Assembly (NCBI RefSeq): GCF_024763615.1
Contig: NW_026604957.1
Location: 1-64,000, forward strand
Length of the DNA stretch: 64,000 nt
Direction: 5' to 3'
Source: Phlebotomus papatasi
Lineage: Eukaryota; Arthropoda; Insecta; Diptera; Psychodidae
Shown: positions 34,801-48,357 of the stretch, in pieces
How the letters are laid out: each line of letters begins with the position of its first letter
Numbering within the stretch: the stretch's first letter is position 1
Notes under the pieces: generated by a model
Database searches by the model: none
Seen by the model: the letters and a program-made list of their open reading frames with translations, nothing else
Told to the model about the DNA's origin: nothing
Made by a program: the position numbers and the translations under genes

Positions 34801-37800
34801 CTCCTTCAGGCTTGAGATGCGCAAAATTTCACTCGGAAATAAGGAAAATTCGACGAGAAATGCACAAAAGTGTTTGAAAATCTTTAAAGTCGATTATCTC
34901 GGAAAGTATGAGAGATAGGGGCCTCAAACTTTACATTTGTTTAGAGCCTCCTTCAGGCTTGAGATGTGCAGAATTTAACTCGGAAATAAGGAAAATTGGA
35001 CGAGAAATGCATAAAAGTGTTTGAAAATCTTTAAAGTCGATTATCTCGGAAACTACGAGATAGGGGCCTCAAACTTTACATTTGTTTAGAGCCTCCTTCA
35101 GGCTTGAGATGTGCAGAATTTAACTCGGAAATAAGAAAAATTGGACGAGAAATGCAAAAAAGTGTTTGAAAATCTTTAAAGTCGATTATCTCGGAAAGTA
35201 TGAGAGATAGGGGCCTCAAACTTTACATTTGTTTAGAGCCTCCTTCACGCTTGAGATGTGCAGAATTTAACTCGGAAATAAGGAAAATTGGACGAGAAAT
35301 GCATAAAAGTGTTTGAAAATCTTTAAAGTCGATTATCTCGGAAACTATGAGAGATAGGGGCCTCAAACTTTACATTTGTTTAGAGCCTCCTTCAGGCTTG
35401 AGATGTGCAGAATTTAACTCGGAAATAAGGAAAATTGGACGAGAAATGCACAAAAGTGTTTGAAAATCTTTAAAGTCGATTATCTCGGAAACTATGAGAG
35501 ATAGGGGCCTCAAACTTTGCATTTGTTTAGAGCCTCCTTCAGGCTTGAGATGTGCAGAATTTCACTCGGAAATAAGGAAAATTGGACGAGAAATGCATAA
35601 AAGTGTTTGAAAATCTTTAAAGTCGATTATCTCGGAAAGTATGAGAGATAGGGGCCTCAAACTTTGCATTTGTTTAGAGCCTCCTTCAGGCTTGAGATGT
35701 GCAAAATTTCACTCGGAAATAAGGAAAATTGGACGAGAAATGCACAAAAGTGTTTGAAAATCTTTAAAGTCGATTATCTCGGAAAGTGTGAGAGATAGGG
35801 GCCTCAAACTTTACATTTGTTTAGAGCCTCCTTCAGGCTTGACATGTGCAGAATTTAACTCGGAAATAAGGCAAATTGGACGAGAAATGCACAAAAGTGT
35901 TTGAAAATCTTTAAAGTCGATTATCTCGGAAACTATGAGAGATAGGGGCCTCAAACTTTACATTTGTTTAGAGCCTCCTTCAGGCTTGAGATGTGCAGAA
36001 TTTAACTCGGAAATAAGGAAAATTGGACGAGAAATGCATAAAAGTGTTTGAAAATCTTTAAAGTCGATTATCTCGGAAACTATGAGAGATAGGGGCCTCA
36101 AACTTTACATTTGTTTAGAGCCTCCTTCAGGCTTGAGATGTGCAGAATTTAACTCGGAAATAAGGAAAATTGGACGAGAAATGCATAAAAGTGTTTGAAA
36201 ATCTTTAAAGTCGATTATCTCGGAAACTATGAGAGATAGGGGCCTCAAACTTTACATTTGTTTAGAGCCTCCTTCAGGCTTGAGATGTGCAGAATTTCAC
36301 TCGGAAATAAGGAAAATTGGACGAGAAATGCATAAAAGTGTTTGAAAATCTTTAAAGTCGATTATCTCGGAAACTATGAGAGATAGGGGCCTCAAACTTT
36401 ACATTTGTTTAGAGCCTCCTTCAGGCTTGAGATGTGCAAAATTTCACTCGGAAATAAGGAAAATTGGACGAGAAATGCATAAAAGTGTTTGAAAATCTTT
36501 AAAGTCGATTATCTCGGAAACTATGAGAGATAGGGGCCTCAAACTTTGCATTTGTTTAGAGCCTCCTTCAGGCTTGAGATGTGCAGAATTTCACTCGGAA
36601 ATAAGGAAAATTGGACGAGAAATGCATAAAAGTGTTTGAAAATTTTTAAAGTCGATTATCTCGGAAACTATGAGAGATAGGGGCCTCAAACTTTGCATTT
36701 GTTTAGAGCCTCCTTCAGGCTTGAGATGTGCAAAATTTCACTCGGAAATAAGGAAAATTGGACGAGAAATGCACAAAAGTGTTTGAAAATCTTTAAAGTC
36801 GATTATCTCGGAAACTATGAGAGATAGGGGCCTCAAACTTTACATTTGTTTAGAGCCTCCTTCAGGCTTGAGATGTGCAGAATTTAACTCGGAAATAAGG
36901 AAAATTGGACGAGAAATGCACAAAAGTGTTTGAAAATCTTTAAAGTCGATTATCTCGGAAACTATGAGAGATAGGGGCCTCAAACTTTACATTTGTTTAG
37001 AGCCTCCTTCACGCTTGAGATGTGCAGAATTTAACTCGGAAATAAGGAAAAGTGGACGAGAAATGCATAAAAGTGTTTGAAAATCTTTAAAGTCGATTAT
37101 CTCGGAAACTATGAGAGATAGGGGCCTCAAACTTTACATTTGTTTAGAGCCTCCTTCAGGCTTGAGATGTGCAGAATTTAACTCGGAAATAAGGAAAAAT
37201 GGACGAGAAATGCACAAAAGTGTTTGAAAATTTTTAAAGTCGATTATCTCGGAAACTATGAGAGATAGGGGCCTCAAACTTTGCATTTGTTTAGAGCCTC
37301 CTTCAGGCTTGAGATGTGCAGAATTTCACTCGGAAATAAGGAAAATTGGACGAGAAATGCACAAAAGTGTTTGAAAATCTTTAAAGTCGATTATCTCGGA
37401 AAGTGTGAGAGATAGGGGCCTCAAACTTTACATTTGTTTAGAGCCTCCTTCAGGCTTGAGATGTGCAGAATTTAACTCGGAAATAAGGAAAAGTGGACGA
37501 GAAATGCATAAAAGTGTTTGAAAATCTTTAAAGTCGATTATCTCGGAAACTATGAGAGATAGGGGCCTCAAACTTTACATTTGTTTAGAGCCTCCTTCAG
37601 GCTTGAGATGTGCAGAATTTAACTCGGAAATAAGGAAAAGTGGACGAGAAATGCATAAAAGTGTTTGAAAATCTTTAAAGTCGATTATCTCGGAAACTAT
37701 GAGAGATAGGGGCCTCAAACTTTACATTTGTTTAGAGCCTCCTTCACGCTTGAGATGTGCAGAATTTAACTCGGAAATAAGGAAAAGTGGACGAGAAATG

Positions 37801-40800
37801 CATAAAAGTGTTTGAAAATCTTTAAAGTCGATTATCTCGGAAACTATGAGAGATAGGGGCCTCAAACTTTACATTTGTTTAGAGCCTCCTTCAGGCTTGA
37901 GATGTGCAGAATTTAACTCGGAAATAAGGAAAATTGGACGAGAAATGCAAAAAAGTGTTTGAAAATCTTTAAAGTCGATTATCTCGGAAACTATGAGAGA
38001 TAGGGGCCTCAAACTTTACATTTGTTTAGAGCCTCCTTCAGGCTTGAGATGTGCAGAATTTAACTCGGAAATAAGGAAAATTGAACGAAAAATGCATAAA
38101 AGTGTTTGAAAATCTTTAAAGTCGATTATCTCGGAAACTATGAGAGATAGGGGCCTCAAACTTTACATTTGTTTAGAGCCTCCTTCAGGCTTGAGATGTG
38201 CAGAATTTCACTCGGAAATAAGGAAAATTGGACGAGAAATGCACAAAAGTGTTTGAAAATCTTTAAAGTCGATTATCTCAGAAAATATGAGAGGTAGGGG
38301 TCCCAAACTTTACATTTGTTTAGAGCCTCCTTCAGGCTTGAGATGTGCAAAATTTCACTCGTAAATAAGGAAAATTGGACGAGAAATGCACAAAAGTGTT
38401 TGAAAATCTTTAAAGTCGATTATCTCGGAAAGTATGAGAGATAGGGGCCTCAAACTTTGCATTTGTTTAGAGCCTCCTTCAGGCTTGAGATGTGCAAAAT
38501 TTCACTCGGAAATAAGGAAAATTGGACGAGAAATGCACAAAAGTGTTTGAAAATCTTTAAAGTCGATTATCTCGGAAAGTGTGAGAGATAGGGGCCTCAA
38601 ACTTTACATTTGTTTAGAGCCTCCTTCAGGCTTGAGATGTGCAGAATTTAACTCGGAAATAAGGAAAATTGGACGAGAAATGCACAAAAGTGTTTGAAAA
38701 TTTTTAAAGTCGATTATCTCGGAAACTATGAGAGATAGGGGCCTCAAACTTTACATTTGTTTAGAGCCTCCTTCAGGCTTGAGATGTGCAGAATTTAACT
38801 CGGAAATAAGGAAAATTGGACGAGAAATGCAAAAAAGTGTTTGAAAATCTTTAAAGTCGATTATCTCGGAAACTATGAGAGATAGGGGCCTCAAACTTTA
38901 CATTTGTTTAGAGCCTCCTTCAGGCTTGAGATGTGCAGAATTTAACTCGGAAATAAGGAAAATTGAACGAAAAATGCATAAAAGTGTTTGAAAATCTTTA
39001 AAGTCGATTATCTCGGAAACTATGAGAGATAGGGGCCTCAAACTTTACATTTGTTTAGAGCCTCCTTCAGGCTTGAGATGTGCAGAATTTCACTCGGAAA
39101 TAAGGAAAATTGGACGAGAAATGCACAAAAGTGTTTGAAAATCTTTAAAGTCGATTATCTCAGAAAATATGAGAGGTAGGGGTCCCAAACTTTACATTTG
39201 TTTAGAGCCTCCTTCAGGCTTGAGATGTGCAAAATTTCACTCGTAAATAAGGAAAATTGGACGAGAAATGCACAAAAGTGTTTGAAAATCTTTAAAGTCG
39301 ATTATCTCGGAAAGTATGAGAGATAGGGGCCTCAAACTTTACATTTGTTTAGAGCCTCCTTCAGGCTTGAGATGTGCAGAATTTCACTCGGAAATAAGGA
39401 AAATTGGACGAGAAATGCACAAAAGTGTTTGAAAATCTTTAAAGTCGATTATCTCGGAAACTATGAGACATAGGGGCCTCAAACTTTACATTTGTTTAGA
39501 GCCTCCTTCAGGCTTGAGATGTGCAGAATTTCACTCGGAAATAAGGAAAATTGGACGAGAAATGCATAAAAGTGTTTGAAAATCTTTAAAGTCGATTATC
39601 TCGGAAACTATGAGAGATAGGGGCCTCATACTTTACATTTGTTTAGAGCCTCCTTCAGTCTTGAGATGTGCAGAATTTAACTCGGAAATAAGGAAAATTG
39701 GACGAGCAATGCATAAAAGTGTTTGAAAATCTTTAAAGTCGATTATCTCGGAAAGTATGAGAGATAGGGGCCTCAAACTTTACATTTGTTTAGAGCCTCC
39801 TTCAGGCTTGAGATGTGCAGAATTTCACTCGGAAATAAGGAAAATTGGACGAGAAATGCACAAAAGTGTTTGAAAATCTTTAAAGTCGATTATCTCAGAA
39901 AATATGAGAGGTAGGGGTCCCAAACTTTACATTTGTTTAGAGCCTCCTTCAGGCTTGAGATGTGCAAAATTTCACTCGTAAATAAGGAAAATTGGACGAG
40001 AAATGCACAAAAGTGTTTGAAAATCTTTAAAGTCGATTATCTCGGAAACTATGAGAGATAGGGGCCTCAAACTTTACATTTGTTTAGAGCCTCCTTCAGG
40101 CTTGAGATGTGCAGAATTTAACTCGGAAATAAGGAAAATTGGACGAGAAATGCATAAAAGTGTTTGAAAATCTTTAAAGTCGATTATCTCGGAAACTATG
40201 AGAGATAGGGGCCTCAAACTTTGCATTTGTTTAGAGCCTCCTTCAGGCTTGAGATGTGCAGAATTTCACTCGGAAATAAGGAAAATTGGACGAGAAATGC
40301 ACAAAAGTGTTTGAAAATCTTTAAAGTCGATTATCTCGGAAACTATGAGACATAGGGGCCTCAAACTTTACATTTGTTTAGAGCCTCCTTCAGGCTTGAG
40401 ATGTGCAGAATTTCACTCGGAAATAAGGAAAATTGGACGAGAAATGCATAAAAGTGTTTGAAAATCTTTAAAGTCGATTATCTCGGAAAGTATGAGAGAT
40501 AGGGGCCTCAAACTTTACATTTGTTTAGAGCCTCCTTCAGGCTTGAGATGTGCAGAATTTCACTCGGAAATAAGGAAAATTGGACGAGAAATGCACAAAA
40601 GTGTTTGAAAATCTTTAAAGTCGATTATCTCAGAAAATATGAGAGGTAGGGGTCCCAAACTTTACATTTGTTTAGAGCCTCCTTCAGGCTTGAGATGTGC
40701 AAAATTTCACTCGTAAATAAGGAAAATTGGACGAGAAATGCACAAAAGTGTTTGAAAATCTTTAAAGTCGATTATCTCGGAAACTATGAGAGATAGGGGC

Positions 40801-43800
40801 CTCAAACTTTACATTTGTTTAGAGCCTCCTTCAGGCTTGAGATGTGCAGAATTTAACTCGGAAATAAGGAAAATTGGACGAGAAATGCACAAAAGTGTTT
40901 GAAAATCTTTAAAGTCGATTATCTCGGAAACTATGAGAGATAGGGGCCTCAAACTTTGCATTTGTTTAGAGCCTCCTTCAGGCTTGAGATGTGCAGAATT
41001 TCACTCGGAAATAAGGAAAATTGGACGAGAAATGCACAAAAGTGTTTGAAAATCTTTAAAGTCGATTATCTCGGAAAGTGTGAGAGATAGGGGCCTCAAA
41101 CTTTACATTTGTTTAGAGCCTCCTTCAGGCTTGAGATGTGCAGAATTTAACTCGGAAATAAGGAAAATTGGACGAGAAATGCATAAAAGTGTTTGAAAAT
41201 CTTTAAAGTCGATTATCTCGGAAAGTATGAGAGATAGGGGCCTCAAACTTTACATTTGTTTAGAGCCTCCTTCAGGCTTGAGATGTGCAGAATTTCACTC
41301 GGAAATAAGGAAAATTGGACGAGAAATCCACAAAAGTGTTTGAAAATCTTTAAAGTCGATTATCTCGGAAACTGTGAGACATAGGGGCCTCAAACTTTAC
41401 ATTTGTTTAGAGCCTCCTTCAGGCTTGAGATGTGCAGAATTTCACTCGGAAATAAGGAAAATTGGACGAGAAATGCACAAAAGTGTTTGAAAATCTTTAA
41501 AGTCGATTATCTCGGAAACTATGAGAGATAGGGGCCTCAAACTTTACATTTGTTTAGAGCCTCCTTCAGGCTTGAGATGTGCAGAATTTCACTCGGAAAT
41601 AAGGAAAATTGGACGAGAAATGCATAAAAGTGTTTGAAAATCTTTAAAGTCGATTATCTCGGAAACTATGAGAGATAGGGGCCTCAAACTTTACATTTGT
41701 TTAGAGCCTCCTTCAGGCTTGAGATGTGCAGAATTTCACTCGGAAATAAGGAAAATTGGACGAGAAATGCACAAAAGTGTTTGAAAATCTTTAAAGTCGA
41801 TTATCTCGGAAACTATGAGACATAGGGGCCTCAAACTTTACATTTGTTTAGAGCCTCCTTCAGGCTTGAGATGTGCAGAATTTCACTCGGAAATAAGGAA
41901 AATTGGACGAGAAATGCACAAAAGTGTTTGAAAATCTTTAAAGTCGATTATCTCGGAAAGTGTGAGAGATAGGGGCCTCAAACTTTACATTTGTTTAGAG
42001 CCTCCTTCAGGCTTGAGATGTGCAGAATTTAACTCGGAAATAAGGAAAATTGGACGAGAAATGCATAAAAGTGTTTGAAAATCTTTAAAGTCGATTATCT
42101 CGGAAAGTATGAGAGATAGGGGCCTCAAACTTTACATTTGTTTAGAGCCTCCTTCAGGCTTGAGATGTGCAGAATTTCACTCGGAAATAAGGAAAATTGG
42201 ACGAGAAATGCACAAAAGTGTTTGAAAATCTTTAAAGTCGATTATCTCGGAAACTATGAGAGATAGGGGCCTCAAACTTTGCATTTGTTTAGAGCCTCCT
42301 TCAGGCTTGAGATGTGCAAAATTTCACTCGGAAATAAGGAAAATTGGACGAGAAATGCATAAAAGTGTTTGAAAATCTTTAAAGTCGATTATCTCGGAAA
42401 CTATGAGAGATAGGGGCCTCAAACTTTACATTTGTTTAGAGCCTCCTTCAGGCTTGAGATGTGCAGAATTTCACTCGGAAATAAGGAAAATTGGACGAGA
42501 AATGCACAAAAGTGTTTGAAAATCTTTAAAGTCGATTATCTCGGAAACTATGAGAGATAGGGGCCTCAAACTTTGCATTTGTTTAGAGCCTCCTTCAGGC
42601 TTGAGATGTGCAGAATTTCACTCGGAAATAAGGAAAATTGGACGAGAAATGCACAAAAGTGTTTGAAAATCTTTAAAGTCGATTATCTCGGAAAGTGTGA
42701 GAGATAGGGGCCTCAAACTTTACATTTGTTTAGAGCCTCCTTCAGGCTTGAGATGTGCAGAATTTAACTCGGAAATAAGGAAAATTGGACGAGAAATGCA
42801 TAAAAGTGTTTGAAAATCTTTAAAGTCGATTATCTCGGAAAGTATGAGAGATAGGGGCCTCAAACTTTACATTTGTTTAGAGCCTCCTTCAGGCTTGAGA
42901 TGTGCAGAATTTCACTCGGAAATAAGGAAAATTGGACGAGAAATCCACAAAAGTGTTTGAAAATCTTTAAAGTCGATTATCTCGGAAACTGTGAGACATA
43001 GGGGCCTCAAACTTTACATTTGTTTAGAGCCTCCTTCAGGCTTGAGATGTGCAGAATTTCACTCGGAAATAAGGAAAATTGGACGAGAAATGCACAAAAG
43101 TGTTTGAAAATCTTTAAAGTCGATTATCTCGGAAACTATGAGAGATAGGGGCCTCAAACTTTGCATTTGTTTAGAGCCTCCTTCAGGCTTGAGATGTGCA
43201 AAATTTCACTCGGAAATAAGGAAAATTGGACGAGAAATGCATAAAAGTGTTTGAAAATCTTTAAAGTCGATTATCTCGGAAACTATGAGAGATAGGGGCC
43301 TCAAACTTTACATTTGTTTAGAGCCTCCTTCAGGCTTGAGATGTGCAGAATTTCACTCGGAAATAAGGAAAATTGGACGAGAAATGCACAAAAGTGTTTG
43401 AAAATCTTTAAAGTCGATTATCTCGGAAACTATGAGACATAGGGGCCTCAAACTTTACATTTGTTTAGAGCCTCCTTCAGGCTTGAGATGTGCAGAATTT
43501 CACTCGGAAATAAGGAAAATTGGACGAGAAATGCATAAAAGTGTTTGAAAATCTTTAAAGTCGATTATCTCGGAAACTATGAGAGATAGGGGCCTCATAC
43601 TTTACATTTGTTTAGAGCCTCCTTCAGTCTTGAGATGTGCAGAATTTCACTCGGAAATAAGGAAAATTGGACGAGCAATGCATAAAAGTGTTTGAAAATC
43701 TTTAAAGTCGATTATCTCGGAAAGTATGAGAGATAGGGGCCTCAAACTTTACATTTGTTTAGAGCCTCCTTCAGGCTTGAGATGTGCAGAATTTCACTCG

Positions 43801-46800
43801 GAAATAAGGAAAATTGGACGAGAAATGCACAAAAGTGTTTGAAAATCTTTAAAGTCGATTATCTCAGAAAATATGAGAGGTAGGGGTCCCAAACTTTACA
43901 TTTGTTTAGAGCCTCCTTCAGGCTTGAGATGTGCAAAATTTCACTCGTAAATAAGGAAAATTGGACGAGAAATGCACAAAAGTGTTTGAAAATCTTTAAA
44001 GTCGATTATCTCGGAAACTATGAGAGATAGGGGCCTCAAACTTTACATTTGTTTAGAGCCTCCTTCAGGCTTGAGATGTGCAGAATTTAACTCGGAAATA
44101 AGGAAAATTGGACGAGAAATGCATAAAAGTGTTTGAAAATCTTTAAAGTCGATTATCTCGGAAACTATGAGAGATAGGGGCCTCAAACTTTGCATTTGTT
44201 TAGAGCCTCCTTCAGGCTTGAGATGTGCAGAATTTCACTCGGAAATAAGGAAAATTGGACGAGAAATGCACAAAAGTGTTTGAAAATCTTTAAAGTCGAT
44301 TATCTCGGAAACTATGAGACATAGGGGCCTCAAACTTTACATTTGTTTAGAGCCTCCTTCAGGCTTGAGATGTGCAGAATTTCACTCGGAAATAAGGAAA
44401 ATTGGACGAGAAATGCATAAAAGTGTTTGAAAATCTTTAAAGTCGATTATCTCGGAAACTATGAGAGATAGGGGCCTCATACTTTACATTTGTTTAGAGC
44501 CTCCTTCAGTCTTGAGATGTGCAGAATTTAACTCGGAAATAAGGAAAATTGGACGAGCAATGCATAAAAGTGTTTGAAAATCTTTAAAGTCGATTATCTC
44601 GGAAAGTATGAGAGATAGGGGCCTCAAACTTTACATTTGTTTAGAGCCTCCTTCAGGCTTGAGATGTGCAGAATTTCACTCGGAAATAAGGAAAATTGGA
44701 CGAGAAATGCACAAAAGTGTTTGAAAATCTTTAAAGTCGATTATCTCAGAAAATATGAGAGGTAGGGGTCCCAAACTTTACATTTGTTTAGAGCCTCCTT
44801 CAGGCTTGAGATGTGCAAAATTTCACTCGTAAATAAGGAAAATTGGACGAGAAATGCACAAAAGTGTTTGAAAATCTTTAAAGTCGATTATCTCGGAAAC
44901 TATGAGAGATAGGGGCCTCAAACTTTACATTTGTTTAGAGCCTCCTTCAGGCTTGAGATGTGCAGAATTTAACTCGGAAATAAGGAAAATTGGACGAGAA
45001 ATGCACAAAAGTGTTTGAAAATCTTTAAAGTCGATTATCTCGGAAACTATGAGAGATAGGGGCCTCAAACTTTGCATTTGTTTAGAGCCTCCTTCAGGCT
45101 TGAGATGTGCAGAATTTCACTCGGAAATAAGGAAAATTGGACGAGAAATGCACAAAAGTGTTTGAAAATCTTTAAAGTCGATTATCTCGGAAAGTGTGAG
45201 AGATAGGGGCCTCAAACTTTACATTTGTTTAGAGCCTCCTTCAGGCTTGAGATGTGCAGAATTTAACTCGGAAATAAGGAAAATTGGACGAGAAATGCAT
45301 AAAAGTGTTTGAAAATCTTTAAAGTCGATTATCTCGGAAAGTATGAGAGATAGGGGCCTCAAACTTTACATTTGTTTAGAGCCTCCTTCAGGCTTGAGAT
45401 GTGCAGAATTTCACTCGGAAATAAGGAAAATTGGACGAGAAATGCACAAAAGTGTTTGAAAATCTTTAAAGTCGATTATCTCGGAAAGTATGAGAGATAG
45501 GGGCCTCAAACTTTACATTTGTTTAGAGCCTCCTTCAGGCTTGAGATGTGCAGAATTTAACTCGGAAATAAGGAAAATTGGACGAGAAATGCATAAAAGT
45601 GTTTGAAAATCTTTAAAGTCGATTATCTCGGAAAGTATGAGAGATAGGGGCCTCAAACTTTACATTTGTTTAGAGCCTCCTTCAGGCTTGAGATGTGCAG
45701 AATTTAACTCGGAAATAAGGAAAATTGGACGAGAAATGCACAAAAGTGTTTGAAAATCATTAAAGTCGATTATCTCGGAAACTATGAGAGATAGGGGCCT
45801 CAAACTTTGCATTTGTTTAGAGCCTCCTTCAGGCTTGAGATGAGCAGAATTTAACTCGGAAATAAGGAAAATTGGACGAGAAATGCATAAAAGTGTTTGA
45901 AAATCTTTAAAGTCGATTATCTCGGAAACTATGAGAGATAGGGGCCTCAAACTTTACATTTGTTTAGAGCCTCCTTCAGGCTTGAGATGTGCAGAATTTA
46001 ACTCGGAAATAAGGAAAATTGGACGAGAAATGCACAAAAGTGTTTGAAAATCTTTAAAGTCGATTATCTCGGAAACTATGAGAGATAGGGGCCTCATACT
46101 TTACATTTGTTTAGAGCCTCCTTCAGGCTTGAGATGTGCAGAATTTAACTCGGAAATAAGGAAAATTGGACGAGCAATGCATAAAAGTGTTCGAAAATCT
46201 TTAAAGTCGATTATCTCGGAAAGTATGAGAGATAGGGGCCTCAAACTTTACATTTGTTTAGAGCCTCCTTCAGGCTTGAGATGTGCAGAATTTAACTCGG
46301 AAATAAGGAAAATTGGACGAGAAATGCATAAAAGTGTTTGAAAATCTTTAAAGTCGATTATCTCGGAAACTATGAGAGATAGGGGCCTCAAACTTTACAT
46401 TTGTTTAGAGCCTCCTTCAGGCTTGAGATGTGCAGAATTTAACTCGGAAATAAGGAAAATTGGACGAGAAATGCACAAAAGTGTTTGAAAATCTTTAAAG
46501 TCGATTATCTCGGAAACTATGAGAGATAGGGGCCTCAAACTTTGCATTTGTTTAGAGCCTCCTTCAGGCTTGAGATGTGCAGAATTTCACTCGGAAATAA
46601 GGAAAATTGGACGAGAAATGCACAAAAGTGTTTGAAAATCTTTAAAGTCGATTATCTCGGAAAGTGTGAGAGATAGGGGCCTCAAACTTTACATTTGTTT
46701 AGAGCCTCCTTCAGGCTTGAGATGTGCAGAATTTAACTCGGAAATAAGGAAAATTGGACGAGAAATGCATAAAAGTGTTTGAAAATCTTTAAAGTCGATT

Positions 46801-48060
46801 ATCTCGGAAAGTATGAGAGATAGGGGCCTCAAACTTTACATTTGTTTAGAGCCTCCTTCAGGCTTGAGATGTGCAGAATTTCACTCGGAAATAAGGAAAA
46901 TTGGACGAGAAATCCACAAAAGTGTTTGAAAATCTTTAAAGTCGATTATCTCGGAAACTGTGAGACATAGGGGCCTCAAACTTTACATTTGTTTAGAGCC
47001 TCCTTCAGGCTTGAGATGTGCAGAATTTAACTCGGAAATAAGGAAAATTGGACGAGAAATGCATAAAAGTGTTTGAAAATCTTTAAAGTCGATTATCTCG
47101 GAAAGTATGAGAGATAGGGGCCTCAAACTTTACATTTGTTTAGAGCCTCCTTCAGGCTTGAGATGTGCAGAATTTAACTCGGAAATAAGGAAAATTGGAC
47201 GAGAAATGCACAAAAGTGTTTGAAAATCATTAAAGTCGATTATCTCGGAAACTATGAGAGATAGGGGCCTCAAACTTTGCATTTGTTTAGAGCCTCCTTC
47301 AGGCTTGAGATGAGCAGAATTTAACTCGGAAATAAGGAAAATTGGACGAGAAATGCATAAAAGTGTTTGAAAATCTTTAAAGTCGATTATCTCGGAAACT
47401 ATGAGAGATAGGGGCCTCAAACTTTACATTTGTTTAGAGCCTCCTTCAGGCTTGAGATGTGCAGAATTTAACTCGGAAATAAGGAAAATTGGACGAGAAA
47501 TGCACAAAAGTGTTTGAAAATCTTTAAAGTCGATTATCTCGGAAACTATGAGAGATAGGGGCCTCATACTTTACATTTGTTTAGAGCCTCCTTCAGGCTT
47601 GAGATGTGCAGAATTTAACTCGGAAATCAGGAAAATTGGACGAGCAATGCATAAAAGTGTTCGAAAATCTTTAAAGTCGATTATCTCGGAAAGTATGAGA
47701 GATAGGGGCCTCAAACTTTACATTTGTTTAGAGCCTCCTTCAGGCTTGAGATGTGCAGAATTTAACTCGGAAATAAGGAAAATTCGACGAGAAATGCATA
47801 AAAGTGTTTGAAAATCTTTAAAGTCGATTATCTCAGAAAATATGAGAGGTAGGGGTCTCAAACTTTACATTTGTTTAGAGCCTCCTGCAGGCTTGAGATG
47901 TGCCGAATTTAACTCGGAAATGAGGAAAAATGGACGAGAAACGCACGAAAGTGTTTGAAAATCTTTAAAGTCGATTATCTCGGAAACTATGAGAAAAACT
48001 ATGAGTGAAGGAGGCCTATAACTTTAAATCCATTTAGAACCTTCTTTTAACTTGAACTGT
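28832..48060 (+). repeat. 147-bp satellite, main block (~130 monomers)
   Basis: The TGAGAG phase mark runs from 28883 to 47990, a span of 19,107 bp or 130 x 147 minus 3 bp. Variant monomers (for example ATGAGAGGTAGGGGTCCC at 38288, 39170, 39905, 40640, 43874, 44756 and, slightly altered, 47843) are separated by exact multiples of 147. About 680 bp from 45660 recur nearly identically at 47130, a shift of 1470 bp (10 monomers). From about 47820 monomers become degenerate, as at array edges. Confidence 0.97.
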
Positions 48061-48080
48061 GCTAAGATCTATAATTTCCA

Positions 48081-48357
48081 GGAGGAAGCTTCAGAAATGC
48101 TCTGACCACAAAAGGTATCTGAAGTGTTTTGGACATAATATGCAAGGAAATCCCAGAAGATCTGGGATTTCTGGAGGAAGCTCCAGAAATCCTCTGACCA
48201 CAAAAGGTATCTGAAGTGTTTTGGGCATAATATACAAGGAAATCCCAGAAGATCTGGGATTTCTGGAGGAAGCACCAGAAATCCTCTGACCACAAAAGGT
48301 ATCTGAAGTGTTTTAAGCATAATATGCAAGAAAATCTTAGAAGATGTGGGATTTCCT
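48081..48357 (+). repeat. 92-bp tandem repeat, three copies, between the satellites
   Basis: GGAGGAAGC starts at 48081, 48173 and 48265, with a fourth start at 48358 where the 93-bp satellite takes over. Each unit carries CTCTGACCACAAAAGGTATC and the palindrome TCCCAGAAGATCTGGGA. The phrase GGGATTTCTGGAGGAAG resembles CCATTTCTGGAAGAGAG of the 93-bp unit, suggesting common descent. Confidence 0.85.

Noticed and set aside
27485..47811. 49-residue repeat frames in the 147-bp satellite
   Set aside because: Same arithmetic effect (147 = 49 codons); only chance two- to three-monomer stretches lack stops.
26417..48060. CENP-B box in the 147-bp monomer
   Set aside because: The best match (GTCGATTATCTCGGAA) misses about three of the nine core positions.
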